The notes: a model not told the origin generated them from the letters alone. Positions 5,578 through 14,013 are shown, numbered from the stretch's first letter. The stretch: 15,791 nucleotides of DNA from Firmicutes bacterium UBA6132 (GCA_002435835.1 DIVM01000239.1:7927-23717), one strand, 5' to 3'. Numbers and translations are program-made.

Positions 5578-7575
5578 ATGATCTATGCTAACGATGATGT
5601 AATTCAAGAATCAGATAGCGAACTTAAATATTTAAAACTTTTATCTAAGCAATACCCAACTATAGCTTCAGCATGTACTGAAATAATAAATTTGCAAGCT
5701 ATATTAAATCTGCCTAAAGGTACTGAGCATTTTATGACTGATATTCATGGGGAGTATGAGTCTTTTAATCATGTACTTAAAAATGCATCAGGAAATATAA
5801 AACGTAAAATTACAGAAGTATTTGGTAATACATTAAGTGAAAAAGAAATAAAGAGCTTTGCAACTCTAATATATTATCCTGAACAAAAATTAGAAATAAT
5901 TCAAAAAAAGGCAGAAAATATAGATGAGTGGTATAAATTAACTATTTATAGATTAATATTGGTTTGTAGAAAAGCAGCATTTAAATATACACGTATGAAA
6001 GTTAGAAAGGCATTGCCTGAGGACTTTGCTTACATAATTGAAGAACTTATGCATCAAGGTTCTGAAGAATATGATAAGCAGGAATATTATAATGAAATAA
6101 TAAAAACTATAATAAGAATTGGAAGAGCTGATGAATTTATTATTGCTATGTCAAAGCTAATTCAAAGATTAGTTATAGATAGACTTCATATTGTAGGGGA
6201 TATATTTGATAGAGGCCCTGGTGCTGATATTGTAATGGATACACTTATGAATTATCATTCTGTGGATATTCAATGGGGAAATCATGATGTTCTGTGGATG
6301 GGTGCAGCTGCTGGTAGTGAAGCTTGTATTGCAACAGTACTTAGAATTTGTGCAAGGTATGCGAATTTAGATACAATTGAAGATGGATATGGAATTAATA
6401 TGCTTCCTTTAGCTACTTTTGCTTTACAATTCTATGGTAATGATGAATGTACCCAATTTAAACCTAAAGTTGAAAGTGACATAGTTTATAACGATAATGA
6501 TTTGAAGCTGATTGCAAAAATGCACAAAGCTATTTCTATAATTCAATTTAAATTAGAAGGTGAAATAATTAATAGGCGTCCACATTTTTGTATGGAAGAC
6601 CGACTTTTATTAAACAAAATTAATTATGGTAATTGGACAATTGAAATAGATGGAAAAACGTATAAACTTAACGACAATAATTTTCCAACAATAAATTTTG
6701 AAAATCCATATGAACTTTCTCAAGAAGAAAAGGAATTAATAGAAAAAATAAAGTCATCATTTTTAAATAGTGAAAAATTGCAAAAGCATGTTAGGTTTTT
6801 ATTTGCTAAGGGTAGTATGTATTTGAAATTTAATTCGAATTTAATGTATCATGGTTGTATTCCAATGAATGAGGATGGAAGTTTTAAAAAAGTTAAAATT
6901 GGTTCTTCAGGTAAGGTTTACAGCGGTAAATCTTATTTTGATAGGCTTGAAATTTTAGTTAGGGAAGGATATTTCCACAAAGATGACTTAGAAGCAAAAC
7001 TATATGGTATGGACTTAACTTGGTATTTATGGAATGGGCCCGATTCGCCTCTTTTTGGAAAAGACAAAATGACTACATTTGAAAGATATTTTATTGATGA
7101 TAAAGAAGCTCATGTAGAAAAGAAAAATCCGTATTTTAAATTAGAAGATAGTGAAAAAATGTGTAAAATAATATTTAAAGAATTCGGTTTAAATCCTGAC
7201 TGTTCCCATATAATAAATGGTCATGTTCCTGTAAAATTAAAAAAAGGTGAAAGTCCTATTAGAGCTAATGGTAAATTATTAGTTATTGATGGTGGTTTTT
7301 CAAGAGCTTATCAAGGTACTACAGGTATAGCTGGATATACACTTATATTTAATTCATATGGTTTAATTTTAGTATCACATGATCCCTTTGAATCAACACA
7401 AAAAGCTATTGAGGAAGAAAAAGATATTCATTCAACTACAATAGTTTTAGAAAAAGAAGTTGAAAGAAAAAGAGTTCGTGATACTGATAACGGAGAAGAA
7501 CTTGAATCCCAAATATTAGAATTAGAAAAACTTTTAGATGCATATAGGAAAGGTTTTATAAAAGAATTAAGATAG
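5578..7575 (+). CDS. fbp: Fructose-1,6-bisphosphatase class III
   Basis: This 665-residue enzyme hydrolyses fructose 1,6-bisphosphate to fructose 6-phosphate, the key gluconeogenic step. It is the class III type found in low-GC Gram-positives (about 670 residues in Bacillus subtilis), a cytosolic member of the metallophosphatase superfamily. The metal-binding motifs are all present: DIHGE (55-59, with Asp55 and His57), GDIFDRG (207-213), GNHD (234-237) and NGH (547-549). Conserved family stretches include the N-terminal [11 protein letters not shown] and [20 protein letters not shown] long region between the second and third metal motifs is the class III insert. The ATG follows AGGAGGA, with a sigma-A promoter and a hairpin leader upstream. 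It stands alone between two terminators, as an independently regulated gene. Confidence 0.97.
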   Translation: MIYANDDVIQESDSELKYLKLLSKQYPTIASACTEIINLQAILNLPKGTEHFMTDIHGEYESFNHVLKNASGNIKRKITEVFGNTLSEKEIKSFATLIYYPEQKLEIIQKKAENIDEWYKLTIYRLILVCRKAAFKYTRMKVRKALPEDFAYIIEELMHQGSEEYDKQEYYNEIIKTIIRIGRADEFIIAMSKLIQRLVIDRLHIVGDIFDRGPGADIVMDTLMNYHSVDIQWGNHDVLWMGAAAGSEACIATVLRICARYANLDTIEDGYGINMLPLATFALQFYGNDECTQFKPKVESDIVYNDNDLKLIAKMHKAISIIQFKLEGEIINRRPHFCMEDRLLLNKINYGNWTIEIDGKTYKLNDNNFPTINFENPYELSQEEKELIEKIKSSFLNSEKLQKHVRFLFAKGSMYLKFNSNLMYHGCIPMNEDGSFKKVKIGSSGKVYSGKSYFDRLEILVREGYFHKDDLEAKLYGMDLTWYLWNGPDSPLFGKDKMTTFERYFIDDKEAHVEKKNPYFKLEDSEKMCKIIFKEFGLNPDCSHIINGHVPVKLKKGESPIRANGKLLVIDGGFSRAYQGTTGIAGYTLIFNSYGLILVSHDPFESTQKAIEEEKDIHSTTIVLEKEVERKRVRDTDNGEELESQILELEKLLDAYRKGFIKELR

Positions 7576-7580
7576 TAAAC

Positions 7581-7627
7581 AAAAGCCCAATTTATCATAG
7601 GTATAATATATGATAAATTGGGCTTTT
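7581..7627. terminator. Bidirectional terminator between fbp and the lipoprotein gene
   Basis: Bases 7581-7599 are exactly complementary to 7609-7627 around a 9-base loop, with AAAAGCCC and GGGCTTTT at the outer ends. A T-run follows on the + strand, and TTTTGTTT follows on the - strand, so it can end both convergent genes. Confidence 0.85.
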
Positions 7628-7637
7628 TAATATGTTT

Positions 7638-8213
7638 TTATTTCTGTAATTCTTGAGATCCTGATACTTTACTTGTTTCATCCATAGTAAATGTTGATTG
7701 AGCTTCTTCTGTTGTAAAATAAATATTGCCTTCAACAGTTGCATCAACTAATTGGAAGTTTTCAGCAGTTACGTATAAATCGCCGATAAATGTTCCGCTT
7801 TGAATTCTTGCATTAGGGCTATTAACAGTTAATTTTGGTGCTGTTAAAGTATATCTTGCTGTTACTTTTCTATTTTCATCCTGTGCATAAAGAGCAATTT
7901 TACGCTGAATAATATCTTTACCAGCATCATCTTTTTTACCATTTTTAAACTCGCCATCCAGAACAAGTTCTTTGTCAAATGTTAAATCTGTTACAGTAGC
8001 TATTAGCCAAGTACCGTTATTGCTTATAGCTTCTTCAAATGCACCATTTTCATCAACAATTGAAGCTGTTGTTACAACATCTGGTGTTGTTTCAGGTGGT
8101 GTAGTTTGCTCAGGAGTAGTTTGTTCGGGTGTTGCATCTTTATCATTATCAGCACAACCTGTAAATAAAGACATCATTAAAATAAATGTTAATAATAATA
8201 TTCTTATTTTCAT
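7638..8213 (-). CDS. Secreted lipoprotein of unknown function
   Basis: This is a 191-residue predicted lipoprotein. It starts with a lipoprotein signal (MKIRILLLTFILMMSLFTGC) whose lipobox LFTGC puts the lipidated cysteine at residue 20, so it should be anchored on the outer face of the membrane. An acidic and then Thr/Pro/Glu-rich spacer follows (22-47), with the unit TPEQT repeated twice, probably a flexible or glycosylatable linker. The rest (50-191) is rich in Thr, Val and Asn in alternating patterns (for example ARIQSGTFIGDLYVTAENF), suggesting beta strands or a short beta-helix; I recognise no family. The ATG at 8213 follows AAGGAGG with 7 bases between; a longer frame to 8261 would run through this site and is rejected. 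A TATACT -10-like box lies at 8251-8256 (complement). Confidence 0.85.
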   Translation of the reverse strand: MKIRILLLTFILMMSLFTGCADNDKDATPEQTTPEQTTPPETTPDVVTTASIVDENGAFEEAISNNGTWLIATVTDLTFDKELVLDGEFKNGKKDDAGKDIIQRKIALYAQDENRKVTARYTLTAPKLTVNSPNARIQSGTFIGDLYVTAENFQLVDATVEGNIYFTTEEAQSTFTMDETSKVSGSQELQK

Positions 8214-8335
8214 TAGTAAGCCTCCTTTCTTATGTAATTTTTTCTTTAATAGTATAACCAATTAAATTTTATTTAATGTATTAAAATTGGAAAATTTTAA
8301 TTTTATATATTTATTGTTTAAGAATTTTTATAAGA

Positions 8336-8372
8336 TCAAAAATAAAAGTACGTCCATCAAGGACGTACAAAA
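8336..8372 (-). terminator. Rho-independent terminator after the anchored exported-protein gene
   Basis: GTACGTCC (8348-8355) and GGACGTAC (8361-8368) form a perfect 8-bp stem with a 5-base loop. Read on the - strand, a T-rich run (complement of 8336-8347) follows. It ends the gene at 8378-8953 and separates it from the lipoprotein gene downstream. Confidence 0.85.
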
Positions 8373-8377
8373 TTTTA

Positions 8378-8953
8378 TTAAGCTGTTTTAATTTTTTTCA
8401 TAAATACTAATATGCCACCTAATAATGCAATAATAGCAACTCCAATTATTAAAGGTTGTACAGAATTTTTTTCTTTAACTGAATCTTCTGCAATACTTAC
8501 TACTTTTGCTTCTGTAGCTACCGTTGTATTTAGTTCTGTTTTAGATTCTGGTGAGCCATCAGCTGCTAAACTGCCTTCTAATGTTATGGACATTGTTCCT
8601 TCTACTACTTTAACTAAATCTTTACCTACTAAATCGTAAATCATATTAGCATTTTCTTCATTAAAAGGTTCAATTCCAATTTCAATATAATCATTAACTA
8701 AACCAGTATGTGTTATATTTATTCCTTTACTTTCAAGTACTGATGAACCATCCTTAAATAATACATTATCTATTTCGACTTGTTTATTGTATATTTTCTC
8801 ATCTACTTTAACTTCAATAGGTGTGTTTGATACTGGTTCATCTAAAGTTGTTAAAACTGAGTCAGTTGATGTATCTGCAAAAGCCATTCCTGTAGTTGCT
8901 ATTGTCAAGCATAAACTTAATGATATCATTTTTATATATTTTTTAATATTCAT
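8378..8953 (-). CDS. Exported protein with C-terminal membrane anchor, unknown function
   Basis: This 191-residue protein has a signal peptide (MNIKKYIKMISLSLCL..., predicted cut after AFA, residue 26), an acidic Ser/Thr/Val-rich extracytoplasmic domain (27-160) and a C-terminal helix (about 167-184) followed by a short basic tail (KKIKTA). This is the outline of a sortase-anchored surface protein, but no LPxTG-like motif precedes the helix; the residues there are KNSVQP. It is therefore more likely held by the helix alone, or it uses an unrecognised sorting signal. I recognise no domain. The ATG follows GAGAGG with 9 bases between. It has its own terminator, so it is probably separate from the lipoprotein gene downstream on the same strand, although both are small exported acidic proteins. 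Confidence 0.82.
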   Translation of the reverse strand: MNIKKYIKMISLSLCLTIATTGMAFADTSTDSVLTTLDEPVSNTPIEVKVDEKIYNKQVEIDNVLFKDGSSVLESKGINITHTGLVNDYIEIGIEPFNEENANMIYDLVGKDLVKVVEGTMSITLEGSLAADGSPESKTELNTTVATEAKVVSIAEDSVKEKNSVQPLIIGVAIIALLGGILVFMKKIKTA

Positions 8954-9323
8954 TTTAATTAACCTCTCTTATTTTATATTATATTTTGAAATTTAATGTC
9001 TAATCATAATTCATATTTCCTCAATTAAAATCCAATGGCCATTTGGATAATTTATGTATGTTTAAACCTCCTATTTTGTTTCTTAATATATTAGACGTTT
9101 AAAAATAAAAAAGGTTTATGGAAATTTTGCCCATTTAACTTTTGGTATTAAATTGGTATAATAAGGATAAGTTTTAAAGTAAAATCATAAACTAAATTAT
9201 AATTAAAAATAAATATATATAGTGCTTTGATATAAATAAATTAATAAAGTTAAATAAAGTAGTATTTTAATTTTAGTATAGTATTAAATTTAAAGTAAAT
9301 AATTTTATAAAAGGAGTTTTTAT
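8954..9323. other. 370-bp gene-free gap between divergent genes
   Basis: No reading frame of note is present. It holds a near-palindrome (ATCCAATGG / CCATTTGGAT, 9030-9048), an AGGAGG-like sequence on the - strand (complement of 9067-9072) that is not followed by any usable frame, a sigma-A promoter pointing right (9135-9162), and about 150 bases of very AT-rich leader before the DUF456 gene. It is the promoter region for both flanking genes and could include a decayed small gene. Confidence 0.6.
9135..9162 (+). promoter_or_regulatory. Sigma-A promoter with extended -10 for the DUF456 gene
   Basis: A consensus -10 box TATAAT (9157-9162) is preceded by TGG, giving an extended -10, and a -35-like TTAACT lies at 9135-9140 with a 16-base spacer. 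Transcription would start near 9169, leaving a leader of about 155 bases. Confidence 0.6.
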
Positions 9324-9800
9324 TTGGAAACTATAGCTTTAATTATTGCGGTAATTATGTTTTTAATTGGTATATTAGGAACAATTCTTCCCGCATTACC
9401 AGGAGTAATACTTGTTTTTGCGGGTATGCTTTTATATGGCTTCATGACTAATTTTGTAAGTTTAAGTACTTATTTTTTTATACTTCAGCTATTAGTTATG
9501 GTTGTAATTTTTATAGTAGATTTTTTTGCTTCTGCCATCAGCACAAAGAAATATGGTGGCAGTAAACAGGCAACTGTTGGTGCTTTAGTCGGCATGGTTG
9601 CTGGCATTATATTTTTAGGACCTCTTGGAATTATAATAGGTCCTTTTGGTGGTTCAATAGCAGCAGAGCTTTTGCTTGGAAAGGATATAAAACAAGCTTT
9701 ACGAGTAGGATTTGGATCCCTTGTGGGAGTTATTGGGGGTACAATTTTTAAATTATTTGCAGAAATTATAATGATTATATATTTCTTTATGAGCATCTAA
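9324..9800 (+). CDS. DUF456-family membrane protein
   Basis: This 158-residue integral membrane protein starts with TTG; an AAAGGAG site lies 7 bases upstream and no better start exists. It is almost entirely hydrophobic and Gly-rich, with about four or five helices. The N-terminal pattern GILGTILPALPGVILVFAGML (residues 17-37), a KKYGGSK loop (75-81) and the repeated Gly-rich segments LGPLGIIIGPFGG (97-109) and GFGSLVGVIGG (129-139) match the DUF456 family. The glycine zipper-like repeats suggest tight helix packing. The family's role is not known. It is followed 45 bases later by an oxidoreductase gene with no terminator between, so the two may be one transcript from the promoter at 9135-9162. 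Confidence 0.88.
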   Translation: METIALIIAVIMFLIGILGTILPALPGVILVFAGMLLYGFMTNFVSLSTYFFILQLLVMVVIFIVDFFASAISTKKYGGSKQATVGALVGMVAGIIFLGPLGIIIGPFGGSIAAELLLGKDIKQALRVGFGSLVGVIGGTIFKLFAEIIMIIYFFMSI

Positions 9801-9845
9801 AGTAGCTCAAAATATATTTATGAAAAATAAATTAAGGAGAAATTA

Positions 9846-10844
9846 ATGTCAAATTTACTTAAACCTTTAAACACCAAAAATATATCTTTAATAAACAGAT
9901 TAATAATGCCACCTATGGCTACTTCGAAATCAGAAGAAGATGGAAGAATAAGCAAAGAAATATTGGAGTATTACAATGAAAAATCACATGGTGGATATAT
10001 ATCATTAATAATTATTGAACATAGCTATGTGATGGAACAAGGAAAGGCAAGTAAAAATCAATTATCCATTGCAGATGATAAATTTGTAGATGATTTAAAA
10101 AAATTATCAGAAGTAATTCATAAAAATGGTAGTAAAGCTATAATGCAAATTAATCATGCAGGAAGTTCGACTAGTAAGGAAATTACAGGTTATGAGATAT
10201 ATTCAGCATCAAATTTACCTAATCCTCGTAGAAACAAAGATATTATTCCTTTGAAACTGACAACAGAAGAAATTAAAGAAATAGTTGATTGTTTTACAAA
10301 AGCGGCAGTTCGTGTGAAAAATGCAGGCTTTGATGGAGTTGAAATTCACGCTGCTCATGGCTATTTATTACATCAGTTCTTTTCACCTCTCACTAATAAT
10401 AGAAACGATGAATACGGTGGAGATATATTAGGTAGAATTAAAATTCATTTAGAGATTATAAAATCAGTAAGAAAAGCTGTTGGTGAAAGTTTTCCTATTT
10501 TTATAAGATTTGGTGCTCGTGATTATATGGAAGGTGGAGTTACAATCGAAGATAGTATGAAAGCAGCAGTAGAATTTGAAAAAGCTGGTGTAGATATAAT
10601 AGATATATCCGGAGGATTTAGTGGATATATTATACCTGATTTTAATGTTCAAGGTTATTTTTCACCACTTACAGAAGCAATTAAACATGTAGTATCAATA
10701 CCTGTAATATTAACTGGAGGAGTTACAGAACCTATAGCTGCAGAAAAACTTCTTTCAGAAAATAAAGCAGATTTAATAGGTGTTGGAAGAGCAATTCTCA
10801 GCGATTCAGGTTGGGCTAAAAATGCAATGGCCAAATTAATTTAG
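9846..10844 (+). CDS. Old Yellow Enzyme-type NADH:flavin oxidoreductase
   Basis: This 332-residue protein is an FMN-dependent TIM-barrel ene-reductase of the Old Yellow Enzyme family. It carries the N-terminal MPPMATSKSEEDG (21-33), the FMN-site segment QINHAG (101-106), the family signature around IHAAHGYLLHQFFSP (167-181, with His168 and His171 as likely substrate-anion ligands) followed by NNRNDEYGGD, and the phosphate-binding GGV (291-293) and GRA (314-316). It stops after the barrel, lacking the iron-sulfur and flavodoxin-like domains of 2,4-dienoyl-CoA reductase and bile-acid enzymes, so it is a short, single-domain form that reduces activated C=C bonds using NAD(P)H; the true substrate is unknown. 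The ATG follows AAGGAGAAATTA. It is probably co-transcribed with the DUF456 gene. Confidence 0.93.
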   Translation: MSNLLKPLNTKNISLINRLIMPPMATSKSEEDGRISKEILEYYNEKSHGGYISLIIIEHSYVMEQGKASKNQLSIADDKFVDDLKKLSEVIHKNGSKAIMQINHAGSSTSKEITGYEIYSASNLPNPRRNKDIIPLKLTTEEIKEIVDCFTKAAVRVKNAGFDGVEIHAAHGYLLHQFFSPLTNNRNDEYGGDILGRIKIHLEIIKSVRKAVGESFPIFIRFGARDYMEGGVTIEDSMKAAVEFEKAGVDIIDISGGFSGYIIPDFNVQGYFSPLTEAIKHVVSIPVILTGGVTEPIAAEKLLSENKADLIGVGRAILSDSGWAKNAMAKLI

Positions 10845-10848
10845 ATCA

Positions 10849-10871
10849 CTTTAAAGAATATAACTTTAAAG
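10849..10871 (+). repeat. Paired CTTTAAAG palindromes, possible weak terminator
   Basis: CTTTAAAG occurs at 10849-10856 and 10864-10871, separated by 7 bases. Each copy is its own reverse complement, so together they can form an 8-bp hairpin. It begins 4 bases after the oxidoreductase stop codon, but lacks a following T-run, so terminator function is uncertain. Confidence 0.35.
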
Positions 10872-10958
10872 AAATAAAATTGTTAATTATTTCATAATTA
10901 GGGTATATATAAATATAGAATTCCTTTTCGCATTTTATAAGATAGAAAGGATTTAATT

Positions 10959-12275
10959 ATGAAAAAATATTATATATATAGTATTATAGTTTTAATGATA
11001 TTTATAATTTTTATAAATTTTATATTAAAATTAAAAAATGAATACAGCTTAAATAATATCATTAAAACAAATGAAGATTTTAATTTTTTTGTAGCTGCTG
11101 ATACTCACTTTTTGTCAAAAAAAATGTATGATGATGGTGAAGCATTTCAGAATTTATTTCAAGCCGATGATAAGTTAACTTTTTATTCAGTTGAATTATT
11201 TGAATCTTTAATAGAAAATATAAAATTACATAAACCTGAATTTGTAATTTTTTTAGGAGATTTAACATTCAGTGGCTCAAAACAAAGCCATGTAGATTTT
11301 GCTAAGAAACTTACTGAAATAGAAAATGATGGTATTAATGTTTTTGTTATTCCAGGTAATCACGATATTATGAATAAAAATGCTAAATATTTTTTTCAAG
11401 ATAAAACTTATAGTGCTGAAATAATAACTAAAGAACATTTTTTAAATATATATAATGAATTTGGGTATAAAGATGCTTTGTTAAAGGATAGTAGTTCATT
11501 ATCATATCTTGCGGCTCCTTCGGAAAACATATGGTTTTTGATGCTTGACACAACCATGGAGTACCCTAAAACAGGTGGTTATATAAAAGAAACTACATTA
11601 AATTGGATTGAGGAATGTTATAAATTATCAATTAATAATAATGTAAAACTAATTGCAGTTATGCATCATAGTTTAATTGATCACAGTAAAATAATAAATG
11701 AAGATTACACTATAACAAATAGCAAAGAAGCTATAGAAATATTTAATAAATGTAATATAAATTTGGTTCTTACTGGCCATATCCACATACAGGATATTAA
11801 AACATTAAAAATTAAAGATTATATTTTATATGATATTGCTACCAGTAGTTTGTGTGTGTACCCACATCAGTTTGGTAAAATTTATTATACTAAAAAAAAT
11901 GGATTTAAATATATAACAGAAAAGTTAAATATGAAGCAATACGCCCTTAACAATAATATAAAAGATGAAAATTTAATTGATTTTGAAAATTATTCTGCAG
12001 AATTTTTTAAAGATAAATGTTGTAAAAATCAAAAAAAGTGCATTTTAGAATTAAGTGAATTAAATAAAAAAGAAAAAGATGAATTATTTAAAGTTGTGTC
12101 CGAACTTAACAAATTATATTTTTCTGGTTATAGAAATGGCTCTTTAAACTATATAAAAGAAATGGAAGGATTTAAAATTCTTTATAATTTACCAGATTGT
12201 CCAGTAAAAAAATATGCAATGTCAATTTTAGAGGATGAAATCACAAACAATAATATTATATATATACGCGAATAA
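10959..12275 (+). CDS. Membrane-anchored calcineurin-like metallophosphoesterase
   Basis: This 438-residue protein has one N-terminal hydrophobic helix (about 5-25) that looks like an uncleaved anchor or signal, with no lipobox cysteine. The catalytic domain would face outward. All metallophosphoesterase motifs are present: DTH (48-50), GD (100-101), GNHD (133-136), HH (236-237) and GHIH (273-276). After the catalytic core, a C-terminal extension (about 305-438) carries YALNNNIKDENLIDFENYS and KLYFSG segments. It is a paralogue of the lipoprotein at 12652-13941: the same motif order, the same GDLTF-G-K-SH block and matching C-terminal segments. The start follows AAAGGATTTAATT. Substrate unknown; candidates are extracellular nucleotides, phosphodiesters or wall polymers. 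It is convergent with the next gene and shares its terminator. Confidence 0.92.
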   Translation: MKKYYIYSIIVLMIFIIFINFILKLKNEYSLNNIIKTNEDFNFFVAADTHFLSKKMYDDGEAFQNLFQADDKLTFYSVELFESLIENIKLHKPEFVIFLGDLTFSGSKQSHVDFAKKLTEIENDGINVFVIPGNHDIMNKNAKYFFQDKTYSAEIITKEHFLNIYNEFGYKDALLKDSSSLSYLAAPSENIWFLMLDTTMEYPKTGGYIKETTLNWIEECYKLSINNNVKLIAVMHHSLIDHSKIINEDYTITNSKEAIEIFNKCNINLVLTGHIHIQDIKTLKIKDYILYDIATSSLCVYPHQFGKIYYTKKNGFKYITEKLNMKQYALNNNIKDENLIDFENYSAEFFKDKCCKNQKKCILELSELNKKEKDELFKVVSELNKLYFSGYRNGSLNYIKEMEGFKILYNLPDCPVKKYAMSILEDEITNNNIIYIRE

Positions 12276-12316
12276 AAAATAAAGCCCCAATAAGTTAATA
12301 AGAGGCTTTATTTTTT
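12274..12316. terminator. Bidirectional terminator between convergent genes
   Basis: AAAAAATAAAGCC (12274-12286) pairs perfectly with its complement at 12304-12316. The loop is 17 bases. The outer A/T runs supply a T-run on both strands, so it can end the metallophosphoesterase gene from the left and the small protein gene from the right. Confidence 0.85.
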
Positions 12317-12326
12317 AGGTCATTAC

Positions 12327-12542
12327 TTATGAATCTTTTTCCTGCCACGATCCATCTTCAGTACAAATATATTCATCATCTCTGTTTTTAATTCGTGATC
12401 CAACTGCGTGACTTTGATTGTTATAAATACAAAACGCATTTTCATCTGCTTTTCCAACAGGTTCTTTAGAAACAGCTTTTACGTCATGTACATGTGATAT
12501 TTCATTTACAAAAAGACTATCTCTTTTATTGCGATTTTTCAT
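12327..12542 (-). CDS. Small protein with two cysteines, unknown function
   Basis: This encodes 71 residues, with no signal peptide or membrane helix. The N-terminal half is polar and charged (MKNRNKRDSLFVNEISHVHD). The C-terminal half has a CIYNNQSHAVGSRIKNRD segment (38-55) and ends with a YICTEDGSW block, giving two cysteines at 38 and 60 with a Gly between. This resembles small bacterial proteins of the DUF1496 kind, where C-x-Y-N-G-x-x-Y-x-x-G-x-x-I is followed by a second Cys, but I hold this only loosely. The start follows AAAGGA with about 8 bases between. It lies between two convergent metallophosphoesterase paralogues, 109 bases downstream of the lipoprotein gene, and could be read from that gene or from its own promoter. 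Codon use matches the neighbours. Confidence 0.72.
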   Translation of the reverse strand: MKNRNKRDSLFVNEISHVHDVKAVSKEPVGKADENAFCIYNNQSHAVGSRIKNRDDEYICTEDGSWQEKDS

Positions 12543-12619
12543 TTATCTCATTCCTTTCAAAATTCATTAGTTTGATGCCCAATATAAGTTTGTGTAATTA
12601 AATAAAAAAAATTCTGAAA

Positions 12620-12650
12620 AAAATATTTAATTTTATAAAATTATAAATAT
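12620..12650. terminator. Weak AT-only hairpin after the lipoprotein phosphoesterase gene
   Basis: An imperfect palindrome of A and T only (AAATATTT near 12620-12628 and AAATATTT near 12645-12652, with ATTTTATAAAAT at the centre) lies just past the stop at 12652. It has no G-C pairs, so it may leak, allowing read-through into the small protein gene. Confidence 0.25.
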
Positions 12651-12651
12651 T

Positions 12652-13941
12652 TTATTTTATGTTTAGAGTATTATGATCTATTGGTTTTTCTTTTAATATA
12701 GTATAAAGATAATCATAAAAGAATGAGCCATCAGCTTTTGTTCTCCATAATTTATAATCTTCACTATTTTTATCTTGTTCTAAAGTTTTGTGCTCAGTTC
12801 CACTAAAATAGCTTTTATTTACTTTCGAAGCAAATATGGCCATTTTTTTTTTTTCTGTTTCTGATAAACTAAAATCTGCTAATGAATCATATATTTTTAA
12901 ATAATTAGTATTATAAAAAAACTGTTCAGAATATTTTTTAAAATCTTTTAAATTGTCATCGTTGATATTATTATTTACTGCATAAGTTTCCATATCTATA
13001 CTATGTGTTTTATAGTTAATTTCTTTATTTTCAGATATATTAATTACTCCATATTGATTTGGGTTAACGGCTATAGAATTATTTGCTATATCATATATTC
13101 CATTTTCATTATTAGATTTTGCAATATGCTGGACATGCATATGTCCGCTTAAGTTTAATTTTACTTCATATTTCTCTAATAAATCAACAAGTTTACTACC
13201 ATCCTTTATAGTAAATGATTTAGAAAAAATTATATTATGAGGCAATAGATTTTGATGTGTAACTGAAATTACTGTAGCTCCTTTTTCTTTTGCTTTAATT
13301 AAACATTCCTCTATCCAAGTTAAAGTATTTTCAGATAAACTTCCCTTTTCAGAAGTATACCCACTGTTTTGATTAGCGTCAATCATAAGAATCCATAAAT
13401 TTTCATTAACTTTATATACATAACTTAATGTGCTTTCATCTTTATATAACGCATCAGAAAAACCTAAGTTATAATATATTTGTCTAAAATTTTCTGGAGA
13501 TATGTTTGCTATAGTATATGCTTGTTCATCAGCAAATTTATATGTATGTCTGCTATATATGTCGTGATTTCCTGGTATAACAAGGACGGGAATACCCTTC
13601 CTTTTAATTTTATAAAGTTTTTTAGATAATTCATTGTGACTTATTTTTTCTCCATTGAATGTTAAATCACCGCTTATTATAAATGCAGTTGGATTTGTAC
13701 TTATAACTTCATTTATTAAAGCATCTGTTATATCTGAAGAATACTGAACAAGCTTTCCATCTCCATTTTCAATGAATTTATTAAATAAATTTCCATTATC
13801 AAATAGTTTTTTTGAATAATAATGTAAATCAGTTGCTATAAATAATGTAGTTTCTTTAGAGTCGTTTTGATTATTACAACTACTTAAAATTAATATTAAT
13901 AAAACAGATATCAAAATCAAAATATTATTTTTATATTTCAT
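12652..13941 (-). CDS. Lipoprotein calcineurin-like metallophosphoesterase
   Basis: This 429-residue predicted lipoprotein has the signal MKYKNNILILISVLLILI followed by the lipobox LSSC, with the lipidated cysteine at residue 22, so it is anchored on the outer membrane face. The metallophosphoesterase motifs are complete: DLH (38-40), GD (91-92), GNHD (124-127), His229 in THQ and GHMH (266-269). A C-terminal extension (about 295-429) includes YAVNNNINDDNLKDFKKYS and KSYFSG. The same blocks in the same order occur in the membrane-anchored gene at 10959-12275, so the two are paralogues that differ in how they are anchored. The start follows a GGTGGGG site, and a good sigma-A promoter lies upstream at 14014-14042. 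The substrate is unknown. It is divergent from a third phosphoesterase gene. Confidence 0.93.
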   Translation of the reverse strand: MKYKNNILILISVLLILILSSCNNQNDSKETTLFIATDLHYYSKKLFDNGNLFNKFIENGDGKLVQYSSDITDALINEVISTNPTAFIISGDLTFNGEKISHNELSKKLYKIKRKGIPVLVIPGNHDIYSRHTYKFADEQAYTIANISPENFRQIYYNLGFSDALYKDESTLSYVYKVNENLWILMIDANQNSGYTSEKGSLSENTLTWIEECLIKAKEKGATVISVTHQNLLPHNIIFSKSFTIKDGSKLVDLLEKYEVKLNLSGHMHVQHIAKSNNENGIYDIANNSIAVNPNQYGVINISENKEINYKTHSIDMETYAVNNNINDDNLKDFKKYSEQFFYNTNYLKIYDSLADFSLSETEKKKMAIFASKVNKSYFSGTEHKTLEQDKNSEDYKLWRTKADGSFFYDYLYTILKEKPIDHNTLNIK

Positions 13942-14013
13942 TTATTTAACCCCACCAATTTGATTAGTTCATTTACTATGTATATCTTTTACTAAATTTT
14001 AGACATTAAACTT

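Noticed and set aside
8214..8261. Longer N-terminus of the lipoprotein (frame open to 8261)
   Set aside because: The strong AAGGAGG site lies within this stretch, and only the start at 8213 puts the lipoprotein signal at the N-terminus.
9485..9796. Open frame of 103 codons on the - strand
   Set aside because: It is antisense to the DUF456 gene; its Pro/Thr/Lys-rich composition is what the complement of Gly-rich membrane codons gives.
12590..12660. Long A/T runs as a possible origin or attachment site
   Set aside because: No repeats of a DnaA-box type or matching flanks are seen; it is ordinary intergenic AT-rich sequence with a weak hairpin.
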